A stretch of DNA of 64,000 bases from assembly GCA_028554645.1 (NCBI GenBank), contig JAQOOI010000049.1, positions 62,001 through 126,000 on the forward strand, given 5' to 3'. How positions within the stretch are numbered: position 1 is the first letter of the stretch; every line of letters starts with the position of its first letter. This DNA is from Omphalotus guepiniiformis (Eukaryota > Basidiomycota > Agaricomycetes > Agaricales > Omphalotaceae). The notes beneath the pieces were generated by a model. That model saw only the letters and a program-made list of their open reading frames with translations. It was not told the origin of the DNA and ran no database searches. The translations under genes and the position numbers were made by a program. Below are positions 31,057 through 42,049 of the stretch, one piece after another.

Positions 31057-31271
31057 AAAGATAAAACACACTGTATTTGAAAAAGTAGCTAGTTAGATAC
31101 TCGAGAGAGACTATCTAGCTCAATGAAAAATATATAAAAGTGTAAAAAGTAGTTCTAAACTACTAAGATGAACGAAAAAGGATGTTCTAAATACTCGAGG
31201 ATGTCCTATGCGATGTACCAGTGACGTGTATACTACCTATACATTGAAACTAAGGTGCTAAAAAGTAACAT

Positions 31272-32196
31272 CTAGTTCAGTGTTAAGTCTGCAGGGGGAA
31301 ATTCATGAAATGGAGCTGGGTCTGAAGCTACTGCTGGACCTGCCTGCAAGGGATCCTGAGAGGCACGATTGGCCTTCTCTTTCGCCTTCCTGAGCTGCTC
31401 CAACTTGGAATATTCCTGGTAGGCAAACCTGTACTGAGAATGGTGATACTGGATAGCATGTTGGTGAACACTGAGTTCAGTCCTCAGAAAGTTGGAAATA
31501 GAGTGGAGGACTTCTGGAGAGAAGTGGTCAAGGTCCATGAACGGAAATAAAGCCGTAATGCGATTGACTATCTCTTCTCCACTCTCCCTGAGTTTGCGCT
31601 CATCTGTAAAGCATAGAGTTAGATACTCGACGCGGTACCAGATTGAGTTAGATACTCACGCTCTGTCTCTTCACTAAGGTTGACAAAGGGCTTCTCAATG
31701 CGAGGCTTCTTCTGACTACCAGCCTTGGGAGTTTCTGGGACAGTCTCAGGCTATAGGAGCAAGAAACAGTCAGTCATGCTGTACTTAGCAACTCAGAGTA
31801 AAATAACACTTACCACTTTGGACTGAATTGGATTGGCCTATATGGTCCAAAAATCGTTCAAAGTAAGTAAAAGAGATGAAATAATAAGGCTGAGAAAGGA
31901 TACCTACCACTGGAGTAGTAGGTACTACTTTGTCCTTAGCAGTCTTAGCAGCTGCACTAGGGGTGTTGGTAACCTTGCCTGAGTCCTTGCTGTCCTTCTT
32001 AGGAGCATGGATGGACGCAGAAAGTCCCAGGGCTGGTCCATCAGCCATCTGAAAAATGAAAGGAAAGGAAAATGAGAAATTATTCAGGCCACTATGGAGT
32101 TAGATACTCAACGGTAACGTCTCCGTCGCCTGTAATAACTTCGATTTCCTCATCCTCATCATCGTCGTCATCAACAAGCTCAGGAGTTTTCGCTGG
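31272..32196 (-). pseudogene. 5'-truncated antisense gene AS1 in element 2
   Basis: Exons 3-7 of AS1 are present and almost identical to element 1: the exon starting MADGPALGLSASIHAP is at 32048, and the last exon with the helical C-terminus ends at 31272. Just past the exon 3 acceptor, near 32253, the sequence leaves AS1; exons 1 and 2 with the start codon and basic cluster are missing. The remaining exons could be translated only from an internal ATG, for example the one at 32048. Confidence 0.8.
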
Positions 32197-32229
32197 CTGC
32201 ACGGAAACATGCAGTTAGATACTCAAGAT

Positions 32230-33269
32230 GACGAGGATACTTGAGAAAAATGTTTATTGTGTACATGCAATGAGGACATTGCAGTTCATTTTGCTTTGGG
32301 GGAGAGGGCATAGGCAGATTCAAAGCAAAATACAAGAAATTTTTGATTTTCTCAAAGATTCTATGATATTGAGCTCTGGAATTGCTTTTACCTTCAAGAT
32401 ACTAGATGTTTTAAACAGTCAAACATTGAATATCCCTTTGGAAGCGTAAATTGACTTCAATGTTAGATGAAATTCATGAGTTCTGATTGACTTAGAGACT
32501 CAAACAAGTAACATCTAGCTGAAATATGACTTAAATGTTGTATTGAGTGAGATGTTGCATGTAAAGACTTAGTATCAAACCTGTTTATACAGTTTGGTGT
32601 TGAGTGAATGAAATATTTGAAGTTCTATGAGCTTTACTTCATGATGTACTAAGATCTTAGAATATATCTTACTACTTGGTAAGTATAGCTCTATGGTCTA
32701 AGTACAAGAGAAATAGTAACTGTTAAGTGCTAGACTTTGCATTTTAAGAATGCTAAAGTGTACTTATACAGTGTCAGCAATGATAAATGAAAGCACAAGA
32801 ATCATTCACCTTCTGTTAAAAGAAGATAGATGGTCAAATCAAGAAATTCCATATAACAGAGATGTTGTTATAAAAGATTAATGAGAAAGAAATACTGGTT
32901 GATCTAGTTGCTTACTTGACAACCAAGGCTATTATGCCTGAACAAGATAGAACAAGTGGAATCCCTAGAGATGTATTCTTCAGGAGGCTCAGGAAGATGT
33001 TAAAAGAAGGAGAGTTCCTTTGACTTTGATCTGAACTTCAACAGAAACAGCAATGGGGTTCACTGAAAGTGGCACTGTCTAAGGCATGCTGAATGAGAAA
33101 TGCATTGATCTGTGATCAAGACAAGACAGAGATCTGCTTGGCAGTTCACTGTGACAAGGTGTCAACGTGATAGTAAAGCAATTGACTTGACTTCTGTGAC
33201 TATCTACCTAAAAAAGTAGTATCTAACTCGATATTGGCCATCATGGACGATCGAGGTCGATCTTATTTT
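32230..33269. other. noncoding, AT-rich region replacing AS1 5' exons and AS2 in element 2
   Basis: No supported gene. Both ends resemble element 1 (about 13440-13560 on the left, about 16570-16930 on the right) but at far lower similarity than the flanking sequence, while the 2.5 kb AS2 body is absent. The polypurine-like GCTTTGGGGGAGAG recurs at about 32293-32306. This looks like an internal deletion or exchange with a different subfamily. Confidence 0.5.
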
Positions 33270-33282
33270 ACTTTGGGGGAGA
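33270..33282 (+). other. 3' polypurine tract, element 2
   Basis: ACTTTGGGGGAGA adjoins the 3' LTR; the expected plus-strand primer. Confidence 0.75.
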
Positions 33283-35086
33283 TGTCGCGACTAAAAGCGG
33301 TCTAGGCTTGAAATCATGCAGATTGAGAAAGATTTTGGTTGTTCAAACATTGGAAACTGAACAATGAGGACTAGAGTTCACCCAGACTGCTAGTTGAAAC
33401 ATGAGAACACACTCAGTTACTCAAGCCTGAGTGTAGAGTTAGCTACAGTACATGATATGGTACTTAGCAACTGTGACCAATGGGATCATGAAGAGAGATA
33501 CTAGTTTTGCCTCTCACTTTGTATTGGAGTACCAATGTTCCATGCTAAGTTGAGTTGGTCAGACCCACCCTCTAAAGACTAGAGACTCTCATGAGTGTTG
33601 TTTGATTGTAATCCAAGGGAATGATGGAAGTTACAATTCAATCTGAGAAACATCTAAGTCCACTGGACTACCTAACTCCAGCTGGTCTTGCTAACTCAGG
33701 TTGGCTGTAAAAACTGAATGCTGAGAGTGCAGACAATCTTGTATTGTTCTGACCAGAGAAATATGTTGTACATTTGGTACTATGTTTAGGATGGTGTTAC
33801 TACTTGTGAACCACCTTTTGTCTGTTGGCTAAAGAGGAAAAATCCTCTAAGTCATTTCTGAAGAATGGAGTTAGATACTCAAGCTATCCTACCATGGAGC
33901 TAGATGTTGATTCTGGAGTACCCCTCTGAAATGCAACATCTAACTGAGTGATACCCTGAACCCAGACACCCAAATAGGGAAGAATAAACGATTATTGGGA
34001 CATAATACTGCCCATAGCTTGTTGCTAGAACCAGCTAAAAGGAGAAGTACCTCCTGGAGACAAATCAGATGCAAGATCTGGCCAGATAGACACATGTGCT
34101 ACTGTACAGCTTGTGGATGATAGTAACAACGGAGTAGGGTCTAGATGACCTCTGAAACGAAGAAATAACCACTGGATCTGCTAGGAACCTCACCAGCAGC
34201 CCCCAGTTAGGAAATCCAAAAGAGTTGCAAATTTCAAAATCATAAAAGATGTTGTCATATGGCACCATTCTGGACTGATATTGCGTGCTGTACACCCTGG
34301 TTAGATACCCTGGACTTGATTGCCAAGCCACTATATGGACAAAGCGATTTTTATAACAATTTTTATACCCAAGATACCTATACATGACAGTATCTAACTG
34401 AAAAATACCTACAAAAATACCTAAAAAGACACCAATCCCTGCTCAATTAGTCTTTCTGTTGTCTATTCTATTTACTCTGCTCAGATTCCCTTACATTTTC
34501 GAGATTTACTATATTTATTTTCTGACCTGTATATAAGAACTACCTACTTGTAGATATTTTTCCTTAAGTTAGGACTGCCTAGGCTCACTACCAAAGCAGA
34601 ACTTCTTCTAGACGAAAATTGCCTGGCTCTTAGGAGTTCAGTTATAGAGAAATATACCAGTTGTGCAAACTTCTGTAAAGTCCCTTGTGGCAAACCTTGA
34701 GAGAGATACTGAAACTGTTGCTGTCCCTGCTGTTCTGTCTGTGCTGTTCTGCCTGCTGAAACTGTTGCTGCTACTGTTCTGATTGATACTGTCACTGTTT
34801 GGACCATTGGATCGAGTTGCCCACTCTGATTATTGCCCTGAACCATCCCCTGAACCCCTGAGAAACTAGTTGCCTTCTGTCTTGAACCTGTGTTTTTGAG
34901 TTGCCCTGTCACTTATACCCTGTTCAGAGCGGACTGCAGACACTTGCTAGCTCAGTATTGAGTTCGATTGTCGAGTTTAACTGTGCGGAACCTTTGCCAA
35001 CGCCAGCCACACCTCCACAAACCCCCCTAGAATTGAGTTAGAGGTTGTTTCTTGAGACTCCCTCTCAGTCAAATTCTTGCACATTA
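33283..35086 (+). repeat. 3' LTR of element 2
   Basis: 1804 bp direct repeat of 21696-23499, followed by the CCGG duplication (35087-35090) and then KDZ transposase coding sequence. Confidence 0.95.
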
Positions 35087-36482
35087 CCGGGCCCGCGCTT
35101 TTTGCTTGAAATTGGCATCCTCGCATAGGAATAACCCGTATAGCCAACTAATGGGGTTGCAGGGGTCAGTGCGTGGAATAAATGTAAAGGAGGTACCCAC
35201 CGTTGATTTGGCGGTGCTTCCTGCCAACCCTGGGTAATGCCTGGGTGTGGGCAAGCACGACAAAGAACAGCCGTGGTTCCTTGTTGAGTTCCAGACATCC
35301 CTGTTGGATCATGCGCACGCGCGTTACGCTTCCCCGTTTTGATGTGGCGCCATTGACGCAGCATGAGCATAAACTGCGAGAGTCGATCCTGGAAACAAGT
35401 TAACTCCGAATTTTCAGCTGAATTTGGGGGTAGGCATACCGGTGTTTTGGACAACCCGGTGCCGGCCTTCATCTGCTCCAAAGACCGGTAGAAATCGGTA
35501 GGGGGAAGGTGCCCTTGTAAGTTGGTAAGATGGAAGTTGCGTAGAAGTTCGAATGTCGCGGCGGATTGGGGGTCCTTATAGGAAGCTGGCCACCACCCTA
35601 CTTTGAGCAGTTGATTCCGACGCTCTGCGAGAATGAGAAACAGGCCATAGGAAGAATTAAGGCCTTACCTGGTGCTCCTGGACACCCGCAAAACTTCACG
35701 TGTACGGTGTGTATACCATTCCAGGCCAGAACAACGAATTCGTGGCGCTCATCTGTGTTCGATAGAATTGTGCACTGTTCACCGAGGCGATGGCCTAGTT
35801 GTATGCGTAACCCTAAGTCTCGAAGGGAAAGTGAATGAAAAAAATTGTTTCGCCATTCCTACCCAATATTCAGGCAATGAGATAGAGGTACAAGCTGTGG
35901 GTACTTACCCGGATACGATGCAATGGTAGGCAAGCATGGTGTTCCACCAAGCAAGCCTTACAGACCATTAGGAGCCCGTGACAATCCTCGCAGCGATACC
36001 TTGCATTCCCTGCTTTGCAGTGGCTGCACAATTCATTGAATAGACGCCTCCGTCCTTCGGTTGTCATTGTCCAGTCGAGGTATTCGTCTCGGAACTGTTC
36101 CTTCCATGTAAGTAGTGGTGCATCCTTCAGCTAAGTCAGAAACCATAAAGAAAGTGGAAACAAGAAAGCTCACAGAGTCTTCGTAACGTTTCGCTTTCGC
36201 TTTCACCTTTAATCGTCCAGGTTCTTCCTTCAAAAAGCCGTCCCCACCCCCAGCTATATCCCCTGCAACCTCCTGCTCGTATACAAGCTCATCGCAATCC
36301 ATCACTGACGATTGGCCGCCAGGCTCCGCATTGGCTCTCGACGCAGAGGCAGCATTCACAGTGATTTTTGTTTCACTGACTCGGTGAGCTGTTGAGGTGG
36401 CCGCGGACTGTTTTTTGTAGGACGGATTCACCGTTGAGTTGGACACCAAGCGAGACGCATATCGATTTTTGGCCTTTGTCAT
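35087..36482 (-). CDS. KDZ transposase, N-terminal part with CxC2-type zinc domain
   Basis: The gene starts MTKAKNRYASRLVSN at 36482. After a Ser/Ala-rich leader comes an intron, then LTWKEQFRDEYLDW and a Cys/His zinc module (CSHCKAGNARYRCEDC, CKACLVEHHACLPLHRI). This is the CxC2-type cluster found at the N-terminus of fungal KDZ transposases, probably for DNA or protein binding. Further exons read WRNNFFHSLSLRDLGLRMQLGH, NGIHTVHVKFCGCPG, YRSLEQMKAGTGL, LRQWRHIKTGKRNARAHDP and CRACPHPGI, then WLYGLFLCEDANFKQKARAR up to the insertion point of element 2. All follow the family order. Introns are short with GT-AG ends. The gene is split but otherwise appears undamaged. Confidence 0.87.
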
Positions 36483-36638
36483 CGTCGCGCCTAGTTCGAT
36501 GTAAGTTTGTACATATTTAGCTGCACCATGTTATCTCAGTCTGTTCATCTGTTTATCTAAGTATTGTGTACCTCCACTTCGTCCAATTTTCCTCCATGAA
36601 TTTACGGCTGTTATTTGAGAAAGAAGCTGGGTAGAAGC

Positions 36639-36650
36639 CTATATAAACCC
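36639..36650 (+). promoter_or_regulatory. TATA box between divergent KDZ cargo genes
   Basis: A TATATAAA sequence near 36641 lies about 140 bases before the ATG at 36784, and a probable 5' leader intron ends just before that ATG. It likely serves the plus-strand gene. The KDZ transposase is transcribed the other way from the same 300 bp spacer. Confidence 0.45.
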
Positions 36651-36783
36651 ACCACCTCTCCATTCAAAAAGGCCTTCGATTAACCCCCCAACGCACCCAA
36701 CCCTTCAACCCGCCGGTACGTTTGCTCATCTACTGGCTTGTTCTACTGATGATTCACCCCACGCAGCTATCCGTGCCGTGACC

Positions 36784-37269
36784 ATGCAGAGTAGCCACAC
36801 TCTGACGCCCGAAATCATCCGGGCTGTTCAAGCACATTTTGCCTCACTGCTTCCACCGACAGGTACATCGTTCCTGTTCTTTGCGCTCTGTCCGCTAACT
36901 AACCCGGTTTAATAGCTGCTACTGTGCCACCCAACGCCCTCATCTGCCCAACCTGTCAATCAGAAATCGGCCTCCCAGAGCCCGACGAGCGTTGGTACGC
37001 TGTATACGAAGGCATTAGGATTGGGTGGGTGAAAAGCAAGTGAGTACGGTCTACTACACCGGTCTCGCAGTGTGCTCACTTTATTTAGGTCCAGGGTGCA
37101 GGAACTCGTCAATGGCATCCCCCACACCAAATATCAGTACTTCTGACAGGAGTCCGACGCTCGCAATGCCTACTTGGAGAAACACAATGCTGGAGAGACC
37201 AGAATTGCAGGGCCGGCCAATGCAGTCTATCCCCCCCTCGCTCCTGGCCTAGGCGTGCTGATCCCTTAG
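36784..37269 (+). pseudogene. RNase H1 N-terminal (hybrid-binding)-like domain protein, in-frame stop
   Basis: Three exons (36784-36862, 36916-37039, 37089-37269) join in frame. The protein has CPTC and then WYAVYEGIRIGWVKSKSRV ... LVNGIPHTKYQYF, which matches the small N-terminal domain of eukaryotic RNase H1 and caulimovirus-type transactivators (WYVV-G...G...W..C...V.GFPGAKYK.F). That domain binds RNA/DNA hybrids or double-stranded RNA. A TGA at 37144-37146 interrupts the domain right after QYF; the frame then goes on sensibly (QESDARNAYLEKHNAG) to TAG at 37267. So either a nonsense mutation or a sequencing error. No catalytic RNase H domain is present. Confidence 0.6.
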
Positions 37270-37530
37270 TCGTAGAGTACACCGTAATTCACGTATGTAG
37301 CGCACTTGCCCGTGCCCCAATTCTGAATTCGAATTACCACTCATTGTATCATGTGATCGCGTGAGATGACGTGCTCATCACATGTGACAGTGTTGCGCTC
37401 AGTTTGTTGATCGTGCAGCCTGACCTTTATCTGCCACTCTATGTTTTCTTCCCTTCTTTCCCCCACTCACCCGCGTGAACACAGCGACTCGATTGAGGTG
37501 AGCAAATGCCGCAACACGCAGCAGCGGAGG

Positions 37531-37655
37531 ACCCCAAGACTTGGACCTGGAAAGGACCATAGTTGGGTGAACCCTGTCACCTGTCAGTGGAGAATCCCAG
37601 AGATTGGGCCTGGAAAGGACCATAACTGGGTTAATTCTTTCACTGATTGGAGGCC
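37531..37655 (+). repeat. imperfect tandem repeat, two units of about 65 bp
   Basis: The phrase TGGAAAGGACCATA with similar flanks occurs twice, about 65 bp apart, upstream of the TET/JBP-like exons. It may be untranslated leader or an unrecognised 5' exon. Confidence 0.45.
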
Positions 37656-37797
37656 TGCTCAGCCCCTTCCGCTGCACTTCTTTCTAAAATTCGCCGTTTC
37701 TTTAGCCGACGAGAAGCAACACACAGTTATTGGCGCCCTCTCTACCAGTACGCCAACCCCACCCCCTCACAATCCGTAGGCTAACACTCTGCGCCAG

Positions 37798-39364
37798 CTG
37801 CGTAAGGAGGAACGTCCTAGCAGTGATCGCCCTATACAACCCATTTTTCCAGCCTTTCCGTTGGACATCGGCCTGCTCATTCAGCACGCTCTAAACGCCG
37901 TTGCTTCATCTGTCAATGCAGTGGCGGATCTCGGCCCCCAGTCCTCCCCTTCATTTGCCGCAGCTTCTGTCGTTCCCCCTCACCCACCCAAGAAACAACG
38001 CCTCAACCCCCCCGATTCACCAGGCCCAGAAGCACCCGAGACTGCATCGAAGCACCGTCAAAACTACCACAATTTTCGCAGAGCCCTGCGTAGAAAGGCA
38101 GAGAAAGACGCCCCAGATTACACACCTGTTACTCGCAAGAAGACTGTTCGAAAATACATTGCTCCTGCGCAGCCAATTGTTACTGAAAAGCCTGCTGAAC
38201 TACTGGACTACGCGCACGGAGCTTTCATTGGCAAGATGGGCAACATGAAGTGGCAGGAAGTCGGCGGACGAGCGGGAGCGAAAGTCGCCTACGACCTCGG
38301 CGTTCTCACTGGACGGTTCTGTCTGCGGCATATTACGTGGGACGGTGTGTCAGTCTTCTCTTCCTTCCTGAGCAGTGCCTCTCCATTTTTGCTGACCCCA
38401 TGCACAGAACGGCCACTCCCATTCTTGATAGCAACAGGCGTGTTGTGGCGATTCTCATGGGTCGACCGGATGCCCCGAATTGGCTGTCTTTAATGGACGA
38501 TGCCTTCGAACGGATGGAGTCAGAACGTGTTGCAGCGAAGATCAAACCCACTGCAGCGGACCATCGGCGCGGGCGTTTCCCAGCATTCAACCGCGGGTTT
38601 GTTATGGGTATGGGCACCAATAAACCCGTGGCGTTAGACAACGGCGTATGGGGACAGATGCTGGACCGTCTTGTAGGGGCTGAGTCCTTTGTTGCAATGG
38701 CTTCTTATCAGAGTGGTATGTTTCTCCGTAAGTTTTTTCCGCATTTTGCTGACGCACTGCTTGTATACCCCAGCAGCATTTGCTGCGTGGGCTCCCCGAC
38801 TTCACCAGCGGTATCAATACACTATTAACGCCGTTTGCAAGGCCAACCCCCATCTTTCCCGCAATTTCGACCGTTCTGTATTTGCTGCTATTGCACTGAA
38901 TTTTGGGGCCAACGTCTGGACCTTTCAGCACCGGGATTTCATGAACTATGCTTTTGGTTGGTGCGTCATTACGGCTCTGGGCAAGTTCGACCACACCAAG
39001 GGCGGTCAAATTATTCTCTGGGAGCTAGGGGTAGTGGTCGACTTTCCAGCTGGTTCATCTGTTGCTATTCCCTCTGCTGTATGCACTCATTCAAACATAC
39101 CCGTGCGCAAAGGCATGTACTTTACACATTGAACAAATCCTACACTCACTATTCTCCCTAGGTGAAAAGCGTAACTCTGTAACTCAGTACACCGCTGGAG
39201 CGCTGTTCCGATACGTGGAGAACGGGTGTAAGACAGAAGAGGAGCTCCTACTGGCCGACCCAGCTAAATACAACACAATGATGGACGAGAAAGACGCGAA
39301 ATATCTTGAGCATGTCGACCTCTTCTCTGTTCTTGATGAACTGGCGTCGCAGGTAGCTGAGTAG
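37798..39364 (+). CDS. TET/JBP-family 2-oxoglutarate/Fe(II) dioxygenase carried by the KDZ transposon
   Basis: Enzymes of this family oxidise the methyl group of 5-methylcytosine (or thymine in JBP) in DNA, using Fe(II) and 2-oxoglutarate in the nucleus. The C-terminal half shows the double-stranded beta-helix motifs in order: iron ligands His and Asp in HRDFMNYAFGWCVITALG (about 38929), GGQIILWELG, distal His in AVCTHSNIPV (about 39088), and QYTAGALFRYVENG with the Arg expected to bind 2-oxoglutarate (about 39207). The N-terminal half has a proline-rich region and a basic patch, then RRVVAILMGRPDAPNW. Introns: about 38346-38406, about 38716-38772, and one whose donor appears to be GC (near 39109, acceptor before 39163). 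The true start is not settled; the frame is open from about 37783. Fungal TET/JBP genes are known to be linked to KDZ transposases, which this arrangement repeats. Confidence 0.8.
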
Positions 39365-39776
39365 GAGCCTAGTAATGTAAAGCATAGATACAATTCAATG
39401 GAATTCGTGTCGTTCCTGCACCCTATCCGCTGTGTATACCACACTCCGTTGAACCTTCGACCGAATATCGACTGAATATGCATCAAGTACGAATCTCAGA
39501 CCGAGGTATAGGAAGAAATAAGTGAATAGACGCGAGGAATGTGAATAAGCGCCTATTCCGGAAGTGCGGAAATTGAAGCCGGAAGTGTTCGTGGCGATAT
39601 GTTTTCGTTCCGATTCATACACAGTGTGTTGCAATTCTTAACAAAGTATACAGATGCTCTTAGAATATATGCTTCTTACTTTCCAGGAATTTTCTTGTGG
39701 TAGGGTAGAGAATTGAAAAAGTAAGACTGGTGCTCAACTGTTTCCAGATCCCACTTGCGGTTTACTTGCTACAATC
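39365..39776. other. intergenic region in KDZ unit
   Basis: Nothing recognised; probably the terminator of the dioxygenase gene and the promoter of the next gene. Confidence 0.4.
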
Positions 39777-41866
39777 ATGTCTCGTCCTCGCCTATACCAT
39801 ACCACTGCCGAAAGAAAGGCCGCCAATCGTTCCAAGAGTGCTAGATACTATGCAAAGTTCGTAATTCACGACCTAACTGGCCTCATAACCCCTTACATCC
39901 AAGTAGAAATAAAACCCAGATCAAGGAACAGCGGCAAAAAGCCAGGGACAGAAAGCAGCGTCGGGCTCGGTAGGTCTTAGTGTGTTTGTCGTATTCTTTT
40001 GCTCTCTCTCACGCACACTCTCAGCCGACAGAATAAGTCCAAAGAACAAAACGCCAAGTTGAAAGAGACCGGGCCAAGTTACAAAATAAAGCAGTGCGTC
40101 GCCATATGTGCTACTCCGTAATTGTACTCATTCCCCATTACCCCCATACTTAGTCCCCGCAAACACCCCCTTTGGCTGCAGAAAGCAAGGAAGATCAACG
40201 AAGACCTCACCGTCTTGCTTGGAGACACCGAGCACCACAAAGCTCACCTCAAGAAACTTTACACAGAGTTTATCCAGCAAAAGAGCCAGGGTGAGGAGGG
40301 AAATGTTTTTTACGATTGCTTGGGGCTCTTGGAGAATATGCAGGCCACCCTCAGAGATTGCTGCTTAGGCATTGTGCGTTCGGTTGGTTCAGACGCTGCT
40401 CACGCGGAAATCCAAGTCATTCAGGCGAAGGTCAGCTCTGCACTGAGGGATGTCAGGGCTATGGCTTGTCATTCATTGGCTGGTGTAGAAGAGATATCCG
40501 CTCTACACCGACGAGGTAAACTACCTTTCCAAATCTAAAATATGCTACAGGCCTGAACTTGCAGCTACCTATAACTCGGACTTCGAGGTGTGTGACTCCT
40601 TTATGGATTCTTTTCTCCTCGTCTTTTCTGATTCTTGGAAACCTCGTAGAATTCTGGTCTTCCAAACGGTTTGTGTAGGTTCGACACGGTAGTTACAGTG
40701 GTTCCAATGTTGTGTCGAACAGGCAAGCGTGTATATTCTACCACAATTAAATATTCGCGAAACCTTACGGGCATTGATTTTCATAAGACGGTGCCTGCTG
40801 GGTGGCCAAATTGGGACATACAGGCGGCAAATTGGCAGTAAACTTCTACGTCTACACGCAAGAACGTCTGCTTACGCCACCCCTGGAATCACACACTGGT
40901 TGCTACGCCACCCTGGAATCACACACTGATTGCAGGAGTTATAAAACCCTGCCAAAATCGCCTGGCACACCCCAAGGTTCCTTTGTCGGCCGAACTTGGT
41001 GAACGGATGTAAGTTCCACAATCCACTCATCTCTTTGTGAGGCTCACTGAGGCATAGGCCTCACTTCCTCCCACCGGTTCAGAAACCGCAAAAGAGGTTC
41101 CTCCTTGCACATTTGCCCCTCTATGTCACCCATCGAGATGACCTGCACGATACGCAGGACGTTCTTTTCTGGCGCTTCATGGACGATATGGTGGTCAAAT
41201 GGTTACAGAGGTGGTTGCCGAAATACTGGGGGTTCTGGGGCTATACCAGGCGGCGGAAGTATAAGCGCAAGGTCATTCGAGTGAGTTTCTCTCCTTCACG
41301 AGCTCAGGAGCCTCATTTAATACTTTCTCTAATAGCACATGCTTATGTTTTACGACTGGAGGACTTGGAACTTCAGCGGGATCAAGAAATTTGAACGTAG
41401 CCTCTTCCCTACCACCCCCGCGTCTTCCCCAATTCGCCCGCCTAACCTGAGCTTGCCAGTGTTTCTTCCCAACTCTCCTCATGGTCTTGAGAATCGCCCT
41501 ACGTCCATGCACGCGCCCAATGCAAATTTTCGGCCTCTTTTCGACACGCCCAACTGGCAATATCACCCTACGTCCATGCACGCGCCCAACGCAAATTTTA
41601 AGCCTCTTTTCGACACGCCCAACTGGCGATATCACACTCGTTCTCCTCCCAGGAGTCAGTCGGTTTCCACTGACGCTTCTTATTGGCGTTGCGGGCCTTG
41701 TGGCTCCGATGGGTCTCCTTTGCCATTGAATCCGACTCCGCCTCATGCCTATGTGTGGGATATACAATCAACTTCTCTGGGCTCGAGTTCCAGTGGCTCC
41801 AGTGTATCTTTGAGATCGTCTCTGCCTCCCCCCACCGTTCTTGTCCCTGATTCTCCCGATCAGTAG
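39777..41866 (+). CDS. basic, then proline-rich protein of unknown function (multi-exon, model partial)
   Basis: It starts MSRPRLYHTTAERKAANRSK, a basic helical opening (rich in Arg, Lys and Gln) spread over three short exons to about 40090. An exon near 40184-40515 reads KARKINEDLTVLLGDTEH... with helices and a CHSLAGVEEISALHRRG end. Further exons start near 41084 (KPQKRFLLAHLPLYV... WRFMDDMVVKWLQRWLP) and 41339, the last ending in a proline/serine-rich tail at 41866 with two copies of a 23-residue repeat. The join between the 40515 and 41084 exons was not worked out, so these could be two genes. It resembles genus-expanded hypothetical proteins of mushrooms; no function is proposed. Confidence 0.5.
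40876..40936 (+). repeat. short direct repeat, two copies of about 30 bp
   Basis: CGCCACCC(C)TGGAATCACACACTG occurs twice in a row within an intron or intergenic part of the preceding gene. Confidence 0.6.
41498..41635 (+). repeat. coding tandem repeat, two 69-bp units
   Basis: Two adjacent 69-bp units encode 23 residues each (PTSMHAPNANF... LFDTPNW). They differ by a handful of bases, so the duplication is fairly recent and kept in frame. Confidence 0.85.
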
Positions 41867-42049
41867 TGCTGTGAAGGACCGAAAATGAGTTATGTATTTA
41901 GGTTACTTTTCCTAGAAACAAGTACGTAGCAGCCAATGGTATTACTTTCAATTTGCAAAGAAGTGAACGAACTCTTTCTTTGAGTCAACTGTATTCAATG
42001 TACGTATTCGAATCGAACTAAACTACAACAAGAAGTGGCCGCTCTGAGG

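Larger units (their letters stand above)
21696..35086 (+). mobile_element. Ty3/Gypsy-type LTR retrotransposon, element 2 (coding-complete)
   Basis: Same family as element 1. LTRs at 21696-23499 and 33283-35086 are both 1804 bp and looked identical wherever I compared them. gag, protease and a single 1321-codon pol frame are open. The primer site and polypurine tract are present. The region after pol holds a 5'-truncated AS1 and lacks AS2. It lies inside the KDZ transposase gene with a CCGG duplication. It is probably a recent insertion and possibly able to move. Confidence 0.94.

Noticed and set aside
37040..37150. An extra intron to avoid the TGA at 37144
   Set aside because: The only available donor (GTCAAT) is weak and splicing would remove the conserved VNGIPHTKYQ part of the domain.
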